A program made the position numbers and the translations under genes. This document shows positions 1 through 11,619 of a stretch of DNA of 64,000 bases, piece by piece. Position 1 is the first letter of the stretch; each line of letters starts with the position of its first letter. The notes under the pieces are model-generated. The model was not told the origin of the DNA, did not search any database, and saw nothing but the letters and a program-made list of their open reading frames with translations. Source of the DNA: Nematopogon swammerdamellus (taxonomy: Eukaryota; Arthropoda; Insecta; Lepidoptera; Adelidae); NCBI GenBank assembly GCA_946902875.1, contig OX336359.1:744001-808000 (forward strand), in the 5' to 3' direction.

Positions 1-57
1 AACTAAAGTAATAAATTAATAAATATCAAATATAAAAATAAAATATAACAAATTCTG

Positions 58-330
58 GCTTATCATGTTTAGTTTAGGAGTTCCTATGGCTTCCTTCCGG
101 CTCTATCATCAGGACCCTGGAAATCATATATGACTGAGTACTTGCGAAGACAAATCCAACGAGCCCAAATATGGTGGATTTATCATGTGTAGTTTAAGAG
201 TTCCTATGGCTTCCTTCCGGCTGCATCATCAGGGCCCTGGAAATAACATATGACTAGAGTACTTGCGAAGAAAAATCCAACAAGCTCAAATACGGTGGAT
301 TTATCATTGTGAGGTTTAGGAGTTAGAAAA
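58..330 (+). repeat. Two tandem copies of a 121-bp unit plus a partial third
   Basis: ttaggagttcctatggcttc, then cttccggct...atcatcagg, recurs at about 75 and 196; a third copy starts at 302 and decays. No ORF. Confidence 0.8.
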
Positions 331-700
331 CGTAAAAAAATATTGTTTTTACTTTTTCGGAAATAAAAGTCTTATAGCCCTAGCCGATACCCGTCTTTTG
401 AGCCCTCAAGCACTCGCGTAGCCCCAAAACTCGCGACACCAGGACGATTTCACACTCTCAGCGAAAATGAGGGGGCTATACTGAAGCGATCGAAAAAACA
501 TTTTCGGGTACATTGAAAATGACTTTTATAGCGTATTCAAATATAAGCGTATAGCGAATCGCCGACTGTGAGCGTGAAAATATCCTGGTGTGGCTGAAGC
601 GACGAACTCAACGAGCAAACTAGCACTCCAGATTCTTACAGCTGTTCACTATACATATAATTACTTCTACTCCTCTAAATACTAACATGTATTCGGCACA
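331..700. other. Unannotated stretch with a loose inverted repeat
   Basis: gcgacaccaggacgatttcaca at about 433 and its diverged complement near 550-595 (gtgagcgtgaaaatatcctggtgtgg) suggest an old inverted-repeat element. No coding signal. Confidence 0.35.
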
Positions 701-799
701 TTAATAACAACTTGCCTCTAGAATAAGTAATCTGCCCGTGCATTTACGCTCCACTACGTTTATAAATGTATTAAAGCTAAATTTGAAAAATTTGAAAGA

Positions 800-1345
800 A
801 ATTTGAAACTCTCTCTCTCTTTCTTTCTTTCCACACTCTCTCTCTCTCACCTCTGTAGGCAGATAACGAGGAACGATCATTCCCCACTCCCTCCGTCCCA
901 CCTCGCTCCTTTCACCTTCCCCTCCCACCACCTTCCTACCTCCCACCTTTTCCCCCTCCCTCTTCTTCACCCTCTTCCTCCTCCCACCCCTCCCTCCCTC
1001 CTCCCACGCCTCACTCGCTCCTCCCTTCCTATCTCCCCTCTCCACCAATCCACCCTTCCCTACTACCCCCTCGCTCTCCCTCCCTCCCTCCGCCACTTCT
1101 ATCCCTCCCTATCTCAGCCCTCGTTCAACCATCACCCCGCCGCCGCTTCCCCTTCCCCCCCCCCCCTCTCGTTCGTCGCCCTTCTCCTCACCTCCTCCTC
1201 CCCCATCTCCACACCTCCCTTACCGCTTCCATCTCCCTACCTCCCTCCCCTCCCTTCCCGCCCCTCACCCTCAAACCCCGCCTCTCCTGCTCCATCACCG
1301 CCCCCCCCCTTTATCCATCCCCCTTCACCCTTCCCCCTTCATATC
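800..1345 (+). repeat. Polypyrimidine (C/T) tract
   Basis: More than 500 bp consisting almost only of C and T on the plus strand. It yields a long open frame rich in Pro, Ser and Leu that is a compositional artefact. Confidence 0.85.
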
Positions 1346-1382
1346 CCTAAGATAATTGCATCCCCTATTTCACACCCTTCAA

Positions 1383-3640
1383 ACATACCTAGTAGGTTTA
1401 TCTCAAACATACATACATACAAACATACACACATACAGACAGACTTTCCCTTTTATAGAAGTAGAAAAGAAGAAGATCTACTATTTATTTATTCTATGTA
1501 TCTTAACGCTTCTACGAAAATCAACTATCTTCACCAACGCAACGCAACAGAACTGCAAACGCCATCTATTACTACCATTCGACACTAAATTCTATACTTT
1601 ATTTGATACTGTTCAACCCTAAAGCTATTTAGCGTGAACTTATACAACGTACTAGCTTTTACCCGCGGCTTCGCTAGCGGTAAAGTCGGTTTAATAGCAA
1701 ATCCGATTTAAACGCAAATATGATAAACGATCGCTTCTTTTGTATTCTCTCTCCCTCTCTCTCTCCCCCCCTGAACCCTTTCTCCCTCCTTCTCTCCCTA
1801 ATTCCCTCGCTCCCCCTCCCTCTCCCTCTTTCCCTCTTTAACCTCGCTATCTGCCTACCTCTCATGCCCCATCTTACACAACTCCCCTACGCTAAATCCC
1901 TTCCGCCTTCTCCATCTTCCTACCTGCCTCTCTTCCCTTCCCTCTCCTCCCACCGTCCTCCTTCCCCTTTTTTACCGACATCCCGCTTCCGGCCCCTCTC
2001 CACCCCACACCTCTCCCTCCCCCGCCTTTATTGTCCCTCTCATCCATCTTCACCCCTTTCTCTCAAACCCTGCCCCTCCTCCTCCATCCCCACCGCTCCA
2101 TTACCGCCCCTTTCCCTTCACCCATCCCCCTTCACCCTCCCTCTTTCATATCCCTAACATAGGAAAGGGTGGGTTCCCCATACAAAATTGCATAACCTAT
2201 TTCTCCACTTCCGTTTTTTTTTTCGACAAAAGGTAGTCCACAGAATGTAATCTATCTTCTTCCTGAATTTTATCTTAATATTTATAGTATCTATCTAACA
2301 TCGCTTCTACCAAACCCAACAACCATTCGACACTAAATTCCTTTCATACTATACTTTCCTACACTTTCTTTGATACTTCTCAGTCCTAAGGCTATTCGCG
2401 TGATGGTGTATAGCCTATAGTGAGTTTCAAGAACTATCTTTACATTGGTGCAAACCACATCAAAATCTGTTTAGTGGTTCCGGATTTACCTCAAACATAC
2501 ATACGTACATACATACAGACAGACGTTCCCTTTTATAGAAGTAGACAGAGAAGAAGAAGAAGATCTCCTATTTATTCTATGTATCCACTGACGAAAATAT
2601 GCAAACGGACTGACAGCCCCATACTAAAAAACGTTACTCGGAAAAAGATCAAAATCCTGTCTAAAATGTAGATGGCGCTGACAAATAGCCTGGACGTTGA
2701 ATTGCCATGTATTTAGGCAATAAATTTAAATTACCACCTCATTACTATGAACCAAAAGATGCCTGAATGTTTTTAAATTTTAAATATTGTTCGGATGTTA
2801 TACTTACGATTTTTTTCTTTTCACATGTAAAATTAAAGTCATTGATATGCGTATCCGTTGTGTATCGATAGATTGCGTATGAGCAATATGAATGGTGAAG
2901 TGACTTATCGTCGTTGCTGATCTCGATGAATTCAATACTTGCTTAAAAATAATTTAAAGCTAAATTAGGAAAGAAAGAAATAAAATATGATGAACTTACG
3001 TCAGATATGTCAAACTTAACATGTAATAATTTACGCCATCTATCGATTTTTTCCGCGTGACTTTTGTTTATTGTATAATTTCATCCATAGGTAGGTAACC
3101 TACGCTTCGACATGCCGAAAATTCCGCCAGTTCTAAATCCAATGCGAATATCTGACAAACAATGTTCCCAAGTCACAATGTTTTGCTAGTACTTTACGCC
3201 ATCTATCGTTTTTTCTCGTATTACTTATGTTTGAGTTAGTCTAGTTAACAGACACCGACAAAAATGTCACATAGTTATTGAATTGATACTACTGTCGACA
3301 TCTAGTTGTAACAGCGGGTACTAAACATCGTTTCTAATATGGCTATTGTCAGTCATCTTGTATCTCCACCAACGCAAGGCAATAGACTGCTCACGCCATC
3401 TATAAGGACCATTCCACACTAAATCCCGTTCATACTATACTTTATTTGATACTGCAGAACCCTAAGGCTATTTAGTGTGATGTTATATAGCCTATAGTGA
3501 GCCTCAAGAACTACTCTTTACATTGGTACAAACCGCATCAAAAACTGTTCAGTGGTTCCGGAGTTTATCCCGAACATACATACATCCATCGCACATACAG
3601 ACAGACGTTCCCTTTTATAAGAAGTAGAGATAGAGAAGAA
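1383..3640 (+). repeat. Three tandem fragments of an RTE-like non-autonomous repeat
   Basis: Shared blocks: ccattcgacactaaattc (1577, 2325, and a variant at 3409), ggctattt/gcgtgatg (about 2390, 3465), ggtacaaaccgcatcaaaa-like (2450, 3522) and cagacagacgttcccttttat (1435, 2517, 3599). Interspersed acccgcggcttcgctagcgg at 1660 is a very common insect repeat end. 2690-3330 between copies has no recognisable feature. Confidence 0.6.
1728..2157 (+). repeat. Second polypyrimidine tract
   Basis: Same composition and endings as 800-1345 (cttcacccatcccccttcac...catatccctaa), so the two tracts are copies of one element rather than independent microsatellites. Confidence 0.85.
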
Positions 3641-3723
3641 GATAGAGAAAGTAGAGAAGAGAAGAGATAGAGAAGAGAAGAGATAGAGATTACTAAAAAG
3701 AGTGAAGTAAACAACTGTTATAA

Positions 3724-3870
3724 AAACATTGAACCGACTTCAAGAAAACTAAAAAGTATTATATAAAATTTTTATTCATATTCTGACCCTTGAGTTAAAT
3801 GCAGTACAAATGCACAAAAGGGGTCCACCTATAAATTTTCAGGTGTGCTTGGAAGTCGGTTCAATGTCTT
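3724..3870. mobile_element. Small MITE-like element with about 19-bp inverted ends
   Basis: acattgaaccgacttcaag at 3726-3744 faces its near-complement cttggaagtcggttcaatgt at 3848-3867. The interior is non-coding. The 'accgacttc' end is common in lepidopteran repeats; superfamily not assigned. Confidence 0.6.
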
Positions 3871-4042
3871 TTCAAAGTTTTTTTTTTTATTTCTGGATTG
3901 GATTCAAATTCCACCTACGTACATACATTTGTAGACGTTTAGAGGCAGCGTTCTTCACCTACACAGTGATATAATTTAAATAACCTGTCTCTTTCACCTG
4001 ATTAAATATAGGTACCTACTTAAAAATAAAATATTACTTAGT

Positions 4043-7000
4043 TTATTTTTCAGTGACGGACAACAGCATTGTGAAGTAAGACATCGAACTTCTCACGAAC
4101 TGAAAGTAAATTATACAAATTATTATTCTCAAAGAGTTTGTATTACGTCGCTGAGGAGCGCAGCGACGTAATACAAACTCTTTGATTATTCTATTGTGCA
4201 GGTGGCGGGTGCAGCCTGTAGGTGGTGTAGAAAACCATTATGACACATTGTATCGGAGTGGGATGCTACCACCAGCGTACTTAAGGAAAGAGCACCACCT
4301 AACTGCTTGGCTGTGTTCTTTTCTAGTCCAGTATAGCCAGCAATCCAATGGAAAGTCTCTGCTATGGCACCTGCTAGTTTTAATATGTGCTGTAGTCATT
4401 CTGACACGCAGCCAGCCAATATAAGATTTTTAAAAAATGAATACATATATCTCATAGGAATTCATATCAGAATATGCGAACAAAATATTACTGCGGAAAA
4501 CTGGTTCATTTTTACAACTGACCGTTCCAAATGTAGCATAGGAGAGGTCTATGGAGCCGAATATGTACATAGTGATGGGACGCTGGAGCGCTACTTGGAA
4601 TATCTTGATGCTGGAGCGGTGTCGGCGTCCGTGCAGCCACCAGCGCCCTCCCACGCAGATCTGAAGACGTCCCGACTGGAACACACATCTCATGGTTCAT
4701 CTCAAATGCCACTTGAAGAAATCATTAATATCACATAATCACATTGTCAGTACAAATGCATTGCTTGCGTACCGCTGAAAGCCTAATTAAGCCTATTAGA
4801 GCGTTATACCTCATTGATTAACTGTTGACCTTGAACGCAGACCAGCCCCAACTGAAAAGTAGCAGCTGAGCCCATGAAAAGAATTCTTAAATTGCGAGGA
4901 TTCAGCAAACTCTGAAAAAATATACATTAATACTCGTATTATATACAGTTGTAAGAGCTCCATGGAAGCGTTTCCTTTGATCGTACTGGTTACACTGAAA
5001 TAGACTGAACGAACACGAACGATTTTCATAGCCGTTTCAACCTAACTTCATTCGGGGCAGTGGCATTAATCTGGACAAGTTAAACCTTGCATAAACCCTA
5101 CCAGTAAGGTAGCGAATAATTTAATTAACTAAAATTAAAATAAAACTAAAAATATTTTAATAACCTGAAACTGAAAACCGGTCAAGAGTGAGTCAGGCTC
5201 GCACAATAAAGGTTCCATACAAAAACATTTTTTTCTCCCGCAACTGTTACCATGGCCGAAAAAACCTGCAGTTTTCCTGTAATCTATTTTACGGACTCGG
5301 AAATACAGGTTGGTAAATTTTGCATATTTTTAGCTACCTATATCACTTAAAATTTAAACACAAATATATATTTTTACAATCCTTACAGTTTAAATCTTTC
5401 AAATCAAGTGATACCCCACACGATATGTAAATATAAACTTTTTTATTGGTATCAAACTTTTTATTTAGTTATTGATGAGCTGTATGCCAAGTTTATAAGT
5501 TACTTAGTTTTCGAGTGAAACCTCTGCGACAGTAGGACGGACGGACACGGATCTCATAAGTGTTAAATGTTTTCATTTTAAAGTACGGAACCCTATAAAT
5601 GAACTTACCTCTGCTGTGGCTATCATGTACATGCATAAACACAACACGAAGGCCGAGCCAAATGATACAGCCAAGAAAAAAGGCTTGAAAGTTGTATTCA
5701 ATGTGTGGCAGTACCTGAAATTAATACATAATGTTATGGTGGGCTTATCTATACCATAATTTTTTTTTATGTAATCCGGTATGGGTGGCTGAGTCGGAGG
5801 GGCCAAAGCACATGCTCCGAAGGTAGGCACCATACCGGAGACTTCCCTGGATTACTGGCTATACTGGACTAGAGGAGAACACATGCTATGCGGCCATCTT
5901 ACATCCAGGACGGTGGTACTAACCCAGTCGGCTACAACTTGAGTCTACCACCTAGTAGGGGTAAGGAAAGGGACCTACAGTTTTACACCGGTTCCGAACG
6001 GTGAAGTAGCAGGTTTAGTTATGCACGTCAACTTTTTCGACAGAAAAAACTCATTGGTACACGCCGACCGGATTCGAACCTCGGACCTCTTGTATGAGAG
6101 GCGGTGCCCAAACCACTCGGCCACCCGCCGCTTAATATTATATAGATAATATTGATTCACCATTGATTCATCCTTATGCCGAAGGATTTTTGTCTTACAG
6201 TTAATATTTCCATGTTGTCGTTTACTGTATGTTGGGTTCTGCTTTGCCAATGATAAGGTGTTCGTAATATACATAAGCGAATATAATGTTACGCGTGGAG
6301 TATGTGTGGTATGGAACAGTACCATCACACTCACACAGTTTAAGATGCACCGCTTGGCTCATGTCAGTAGGAACCGATCGAACGTATTTGATGTGAATGT
6401 TAACGTATTTGATGTGTAAGTTTATGCTTATTTTCTGTGTTTTCAGTAGTCGGGTTTTATACAATTTTCACTGTCGTTTCGACTGGTCTTCATTTAGTGA
6501 AGTGGTTGGTACCCACATAGCAAAAAAGTCCGGTCTTGTCGGTGTGGCCCGATCGTTGTTCTGTGTTGGTACCGATCAATCAAAATGTATAAACCGCCTT
6601 ACCTCTTCAGATCAACGTAATGTCTAACACAATTAGCCAGTATTATTTCACAATTTGTCTCCCACTTCCCGTTGTCATAATCTCCCAGTTCCGAAGCCAG
6701 CTCCTCTAGATTGGACATTATGAACTTGACGATCTTGAGCTGACGAATTATGTGTCCGACTAGGAGGGTGGTCAGAGTGTATGTGCCGACGAATACTAGA
6801 ATATAATTAAATTATGTAAGGGCAGTAAAGTATTCAAGAAAACAAAAACGTAGGAACTGTAGTGCTATAGGCAGGTTTTTTTATGTAATCCAGTATGGGT
6901 GGCTGAGTCGGAAGGGTCAAAGCGCATGCTCCGACCAGCTAATATCACCCCCGAGAAGGTAGCCATACCGGAGACTTCCCTGGATTGCTGGCTATACTGG

Positions 7001-8850
7001 ACTAGAGGAGAACACAACCGAAGCTGCTATGCGGCCATCTTACATCCTGTACGGTGATCTCAACCCAGTCGGCTACAATTTGAGGCTACCACCTAGTAAG
7101 GGGCAAGGGAAGTGATTTACAGTTTTACACAGGTTCCGAACGATAAAGCAGCAGGTGTGCACGTAAGTTTTTTCGTCAGAAAAAACACGCCGACCGGATT
7201 CGAACCTCGGACCTCTCGCATGAGAAGCCGATGCCCAAACCAATCAGCCACCCACCCCTTTTTTTATGTGAATTCGATGAATGTCTCGCTTCGCAACAAT
7301 GGGGGCATTCCAGAAAGTTGGCGGCAAAAAGTTTTTTTTATGTAATCCGGTATGAGTGGCTGAGTCAGAGGGGCCAAAGCACATGCTCTAGCCAGCCAAT
7401 ATCACCTCCGAGAAGGTAGGTGCTGCCAAACTATACAACCTACAAACACGAACGCCACCACGCCTTAAAGACCCATGCGGCGACTTCACAAAACCGTGCT
7501 ATCGACCTCCCTCCCACCACCGATGACATCACCACCATCTCCCCAAATGTGTTCTCGCGCTCAGTACAATTTTCGTCAAAAGTACTCGTCCGATTTCTCT
7601 CACAGACAGATTCAGGCTTATTTTATTTTTCGAACACGAAAGCACACGGGGAACTTTCATCGAATTAACGAAAACAAACCAAGATATTTTTAAAGGTAAT
7701 ATGGTGATAATAGAGTCAGAGGGGCCAAAGCACATGCTTCGACCCGCCAATATCATCTGCGGGAAGGTAGATGCAATACCGGAGATGCCATACTTCTCTT
7801 TTGATTGCTGGCTATACCGGACTAAAGACTGGTCTAGAACATAGCCTAACCTGCGCTATGCGGTCTTACATAGCCGGCCACACACTTTATCACTCAAAAT
7901 TTATTTTTTCTAGGATTACTTTCCACGATGAAGAGCATTCAAAACGGATAGACCAGGCACCACACATGAATAGGAAATACTAGAGAGATAGATAGATGGA
8001 GAGAAACAAAGTGGAAAGAAGAGAATAGAGTCAAAGACTTCGACATCCCCGCAATTTGATGTTATGTACAACTCTGTACTTAAGCCAACTCGGCAGTTGC
8101 TTGACCAAAAAGAATACTGTTAAAAAAACTTACCGCAATCTACGAACTTGGTTATATAGACGTGAGTTACATATTCAATCTGATAGATAGGAGTATTTTG
8201 CTCGTTCCATGGATATTGTAATTTCAAGGCTAGAAAGATTATCACATATCACACATTGATTGTTTCATATCACACAAAAAGAAATTTGAATGCACAATGT
8301 AGAAAGGATACTTACGAAATTCTCTGTAATGTGTTTCTGGGTACAAATATCCCAAAACAATCGGTGAAAAATCAAACAGAAATCCAGTAGAAAAAAACAC
8401 TGTCGAAAGTAATATCATGCAGATTCTTGCAATGAGGAAAACTTGAGCTCTGGTTTGCTTCAAATAGTCCATTAGTTCTGCAGTCTTCTCTCCAAGCACT
8501 CCATTCCTTACTATGTAGGAGACTAACTTGATTTCACTTTCATATTCGCTGAGAATAAGTCTGTCTACCATGTCATGCATTTGGTCCTTATTAACCATAT
8601 GGCAAAACAGTAAAAAGAATATCATCAATGAAACAACCTCAACCGATATGCCTTCGGCGAATTCATCCAAACTTGACCAATGGTTTATGATAAAATATAT
8701 TGCTCCAGAAATCATTACTAAGCTTATTCCGATGTTCCACCACTGCCATATATATTTTATTTTAACAAAACGTTCTTTAGAAACATGTAAATAATTAATT
8801 CCAATGCATGTTAGAATAATATTCAGAAATTTACGTACTTTATTAGACAT
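4043..8850 (-). CDS. Odorant receptor gene A, seven exons, 413 aa, apparently intact
   Basis: Insect odorant receptor (7tm_6 family), expected to act as the tuning subunit of a ligand-gated cation channel with Orco in olfactory neuron membranes. Exons (minus strand): 8850-8316, 8229-8134, 6795-6603, 5714-5609, 4911-4810, 4675-4523 and 4099-4043. All have GT/AG borders and phases agree; the total is 1242 nt including TAA. The start is ATG at 8850 (MSNKVRKFLN), matching gene B. Hydrophobic segments lie near residues 38-56, 68-87, 140-162, 212-235, 285-308, 316-337 and 378-410, giving the seven expected passes. Family-like patches are WNEQNTPIYQIEYVTHVY, ANCVRHYVDLK, FGSAFVLCLCMYM and the end SSMSYFTMLLSVTEK. 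The length fits the family (about 400 aa). Introns hold SINEs and a 55-bp hairpin (intron 6). The ligand cannot be told from sequence. Confidence 0.9.
4130..4184. mobile_element. 55-bp perfect hairpin with 8-bp target duplication (hAT-like miniature element)
   Basis: Arms 4130-4153 and 4161-4184 are perfect 24-bp inverse complements (starting caaagagtttg), with a 7-base loop. Flanks 4122-4129 and 4185-4192 are both attattct. The corresponding intron 6 sites of genes B (about 26675-26690) and D (about 62725-62745) lack the hairpin. The 8-bp duplication is a hallmark of the hAT superfamily; element identity is inferred. Confidence 0.85.
5759..6131 (-). mobile_element. tRNA-headed SINE (Ser/Leu-like head)
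   Basis: Complement reads gcgggtggccgagtggtttg (A box), then ggttcgaatccgg (B box, 6076-6066), a body and a terminal ttacataaaaaaa. The T run at 5759-5768 marks the 3' end. The pair TGGCCGAGTGG and GGTTCGAATCC is characteristic of class II tRNAs. Confidence 0.82.
6876..7258 (-). mobile_element. tRNA-headed SINE
   Basis: Near full-length copy in intron 2 of gene A: 3' end ttttttatgtaatcc at 6876, B box (complement of ggattcgaacc) at 7196-7206, A box at the 7240-7258 end. Same family as 5759-6131. Confidence 0.82.
7331..7432 (-). mobile_element. tRNA-headed SINE, 3' part only
   Basis: About 100 bp of the same family (ttttttatgtaatccggtat to cgagaaggtaggtgc); head missing. An older relic of it lies at 7700-7880 (gaggggccaaagcacatgct onwards). 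Confidence 0.7.
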
Positions 8851-8940
8851 CGCGGATGGCGTCTTTACGATAGTCTACTGGAATACGTAATAAGCTAATT
8901 GGAAGAAATTTGATATTATAAGTAATTATTAAACTATGTA
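8851..8940 (-). promoter_or_regulatory. Conserved block upstream of gene A start
   Basis: About 85 bp immediately upstream of the ATG align with the same position in gene B (39201-39290), including shared strings near tagtctat/aggaatacg and taataatctaatt. It probably contains the 5' UTR and core promoter, conserved by common descent. I see no unambiguous TATA box. The functional role is inferred. Confidence 0.4.
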
Positions 8941-9025
8941 TCTACTCATAATAAGTTCTAATGCTGAATTAATAAAGGAGGAGTAATTAGAGGAATGTTG
9001 AAAAGTATATTTTTGAATGAATTTG

Positions 9026-9265
9026 CTAGTTAGGAACGACAGCCACGAACATTGGTTTACACACCACACACCAACAGCACCCGATATATGAGTAACACAA
9101 CATTTCGGCCATGGTGCAATCGCACCCAGGAATGGATGGCGGTTTGGCACCACCATCGTCCAGATGCGAGTTTCGAGCAAAGAGTGCCACTAGGAGATCG
9201 GCCTTCTCTTTGGCGGAAAAAGCGAGTGAGTCGTCGGGACGCTGCATTGGTGAATTAGGTGGCAT
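9026..9265 (-). pseudogene. LINE ORF2 fragment upstream of gene A
   Basis: The minus frame reads DDSLAFSAKEKADLLVALFA, RNSHLDDGGAKPPSIPGC, resembling the linker before the RT domain in insect LINE ORF2 proteins. Nothing intact; 240 bp. Confidence 0.55.
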
Positions 9266-10186
9266 GTCAGTGTGTCTCTTTGGTCGTGCCGGCTATACTG
9301 AGTTTTTAGGACTTTCCCACTCCGATGGGTATACCACATAGTAAGTTAGGTAAGAAGGTAAGAGACCTACAGTTGTCAGATCTACAGTCAGTCATTCAAA
9401 TTCTGATCGCGTCCAGCTGTGACCAAATCCACACACCATCTTACATTTCAACGTATTTCAAGTAAACGACACGGAAATAACAAGTTTAACAAAAGATTGA
9501 ATTTCAATCTAAGGACTAATAAAACAAAAGACACCACCTAAACTTAAAATTGAGAGCTGTACAGAAAATATCTAGAGAAATATAAATCATGTTTCTCTCA
9601 CTAATTCCACTACGTCTGCATTTTTCAGTCCAGTCACTTCGTTCAGGATGGAAAAGAATCAGTCTGAATTAAGCTGTAAATAACACTGGGCTAGTGTTTC
9701 AACTGTCATTCGATTCGTCTCCATTACCTACGTGCGTCTCAGGAGCTATAATTGCTTTTAAAATTCAAAATTACGCTAGACGTAGATTTGTCAACCTTTC
9801 TCTTTTAAGTTTGTTAAGTGCATTTCTTTTACGATTTACACCAAGGTTCAGATTTTATATAAACCTTCCCCTAACTCTTGGTAAAAGGATTCAACCCGCC
9901 TATATTGTTATACGACTTCATTTGACGATGGTCGGTCCAAACAGCTATGAAAAATACGTTTTCCATTCAGTTCATCGTATAGGTACCTCGTGCTCTAAAG
10001 GGAAGCACTGACAACACCTAGTTGCGACATCCACCAGGTGCAATGAGTTGATAGTTGCAGGCTAGTATAACATTCACAAACTGAAGTGGCAGTGAGCTGG
10101 GCGCGTCTGTCGCAGACCCGATAACCAGAACTGCCTGTCTTCCGATGTGTGTATTTCGCGGTGTCATTATATTAATTATATGAGAT

Positions 10187-10501
10187 TTGTTTTATGGAAA
10201 CTGACACGGTTGGCTACATCACCTACAACATCCGTGATGTCAGCCCATAACACCGGGTGAACTTGGTGCCACGTCAGTGCTTCCCTTCGGTCGTGCCGGC
10301 TACACTGAACTTGACGGAAAACACAAACTATTTACATAGCCGTTCTGACCGACCTTTCATTCAGGTGGTACCAACCCGGGCGTGTTAAACCCTACCACCT
10401 AGTAATATAAGAAGGGAGTCATATCCCTTAGTCGCTTTTACGACATACACGGAGAGAGATACAGTTGGGCTATTCTTTTAAAGAAGCGGCCCCACACGGT
10501 A
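10187..10501 (-). mobile_element. SINE relative without 5S module
   Basis: Minus-strand copy of the form seen at 48028-48350: tail ttttatggaaactgacacgg at 10190, body, then leader ending ggccccacacgg at about 10500. Confidence 0.75.
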
Positions 10502-10849
10502 CAAAATAATAATTTTAAGCGACGAATTATACTAATGTTAATTGATTGGATGTGTTAGCTGACCATAATTTATCTAAGAGTCTGACTACTATTTTTCCTA
10601 CTAACTAACTTTGACAATTGGATACAATTTGACTTATTACGTTTTGTATGTAATACACTTTCACTAATTATTATTGTTGTTGATTTGACTTCATAATTAT
10701 ATTTAATTATCAAAATTGATGATGGCACTATACACCAGATAATAGGTAATGTAAATAGGCAAAGTGGTCAGATTAATTATTCGTAAGTGACTATCATACG
10801 AGGTATTAACAAAACATTGTTACTTGCGAAGTTTGCTTGTCAGGTTCTT

Positions 10850-11330
10850 CTTGCTTCACGCCGGCACGTGATCTATTCCGACAGTTCAAAATCATCACAC
10901 TGCCCGGAGCCTACATCATGGAGCTAGCAAAATATTTCATGTCAATCACAACTATCCCACTCGATCGCGAAATCAATTTGGCAGTCTGGAGCATAGCTGA
11001 CCCAAGAGCGAGAAGTTGGTTTTAGTAATTGGCCTCACGATCTGCAACAGATTGGTAATGCCAATTCGGACGCCGGGCTTCGGACAGAATATTTGTATCC
11101 AGACGCTAATTATTTTATCGTTGGCAAAACGTATCACTCTTTAGGTGAAAACTTGAGGGATGTCGTCGCTAGCCCTACCGATAACGATCTTATAAAGATA
11201 ACTCCGTCCGGATTGGTACAACCGCACTGAACGAAGTTCGGTCGAATGAAACGACTATAAAAATAGTTCGAGTTCTCCGTCCAGTTCAATGTGGCCTGCA
11301 CGATAATTTACAGTAAGAAAATCAAAGATA
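10850..11330 (+). pseudogene. LINE C-terminal remnant and old SINE debris
   Basis: ARDLFRQFKIITLPGAYIME is a LINE RT C-terminal motif. 11040-11330 continues with sequence also found at 47540-47870. The whole stretch is paralogous to 47310-47900, placing pseudogene P/gene A and genes C/B in equivalent duplicated units. Confidence 0.6.
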
Positions 11331-11557
11331 CTTTCGAAGTTCTATGTCCAAGGATATATATCCTAAAAAATGATGGAATGTCAAAAATATTTCCAATAGA
11401 ATTACAAGCTGCAGAAAACGTGATTAGATAAATTTAGACCATGTGAGGAACTTTAACTCTTGATTCATTAAAATTATTTACTGGGTCTGCAGTTTTAGGC
11501 CAAACGATTCGTTTCTTAATGATGTAGCACACGAGTGGTAGTTTATATGCGTAATCG

Positions 11558-11582
11558 TGTAAAGGGTCGAATGATCGTCTAA

Positions 11583-11619
<37 letters not shown>

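Noticed and set aside
803..1588. 261-residue Pro/Ser/Leu-rich protein
   Set aside because: The frame exists because the DNA is almost pure C/T, which lacks stop codons; no start context, exon structure or domain.
6060..6131. tRNA gene on the minus strand (A and B boxes present; similar at 7190-7258 and 25581-25650)
   Set aside because: No complete cloverleaf closes, and each is joined to the same SINE body and A/T-rich end; these are tRNA-derived SINE heads.
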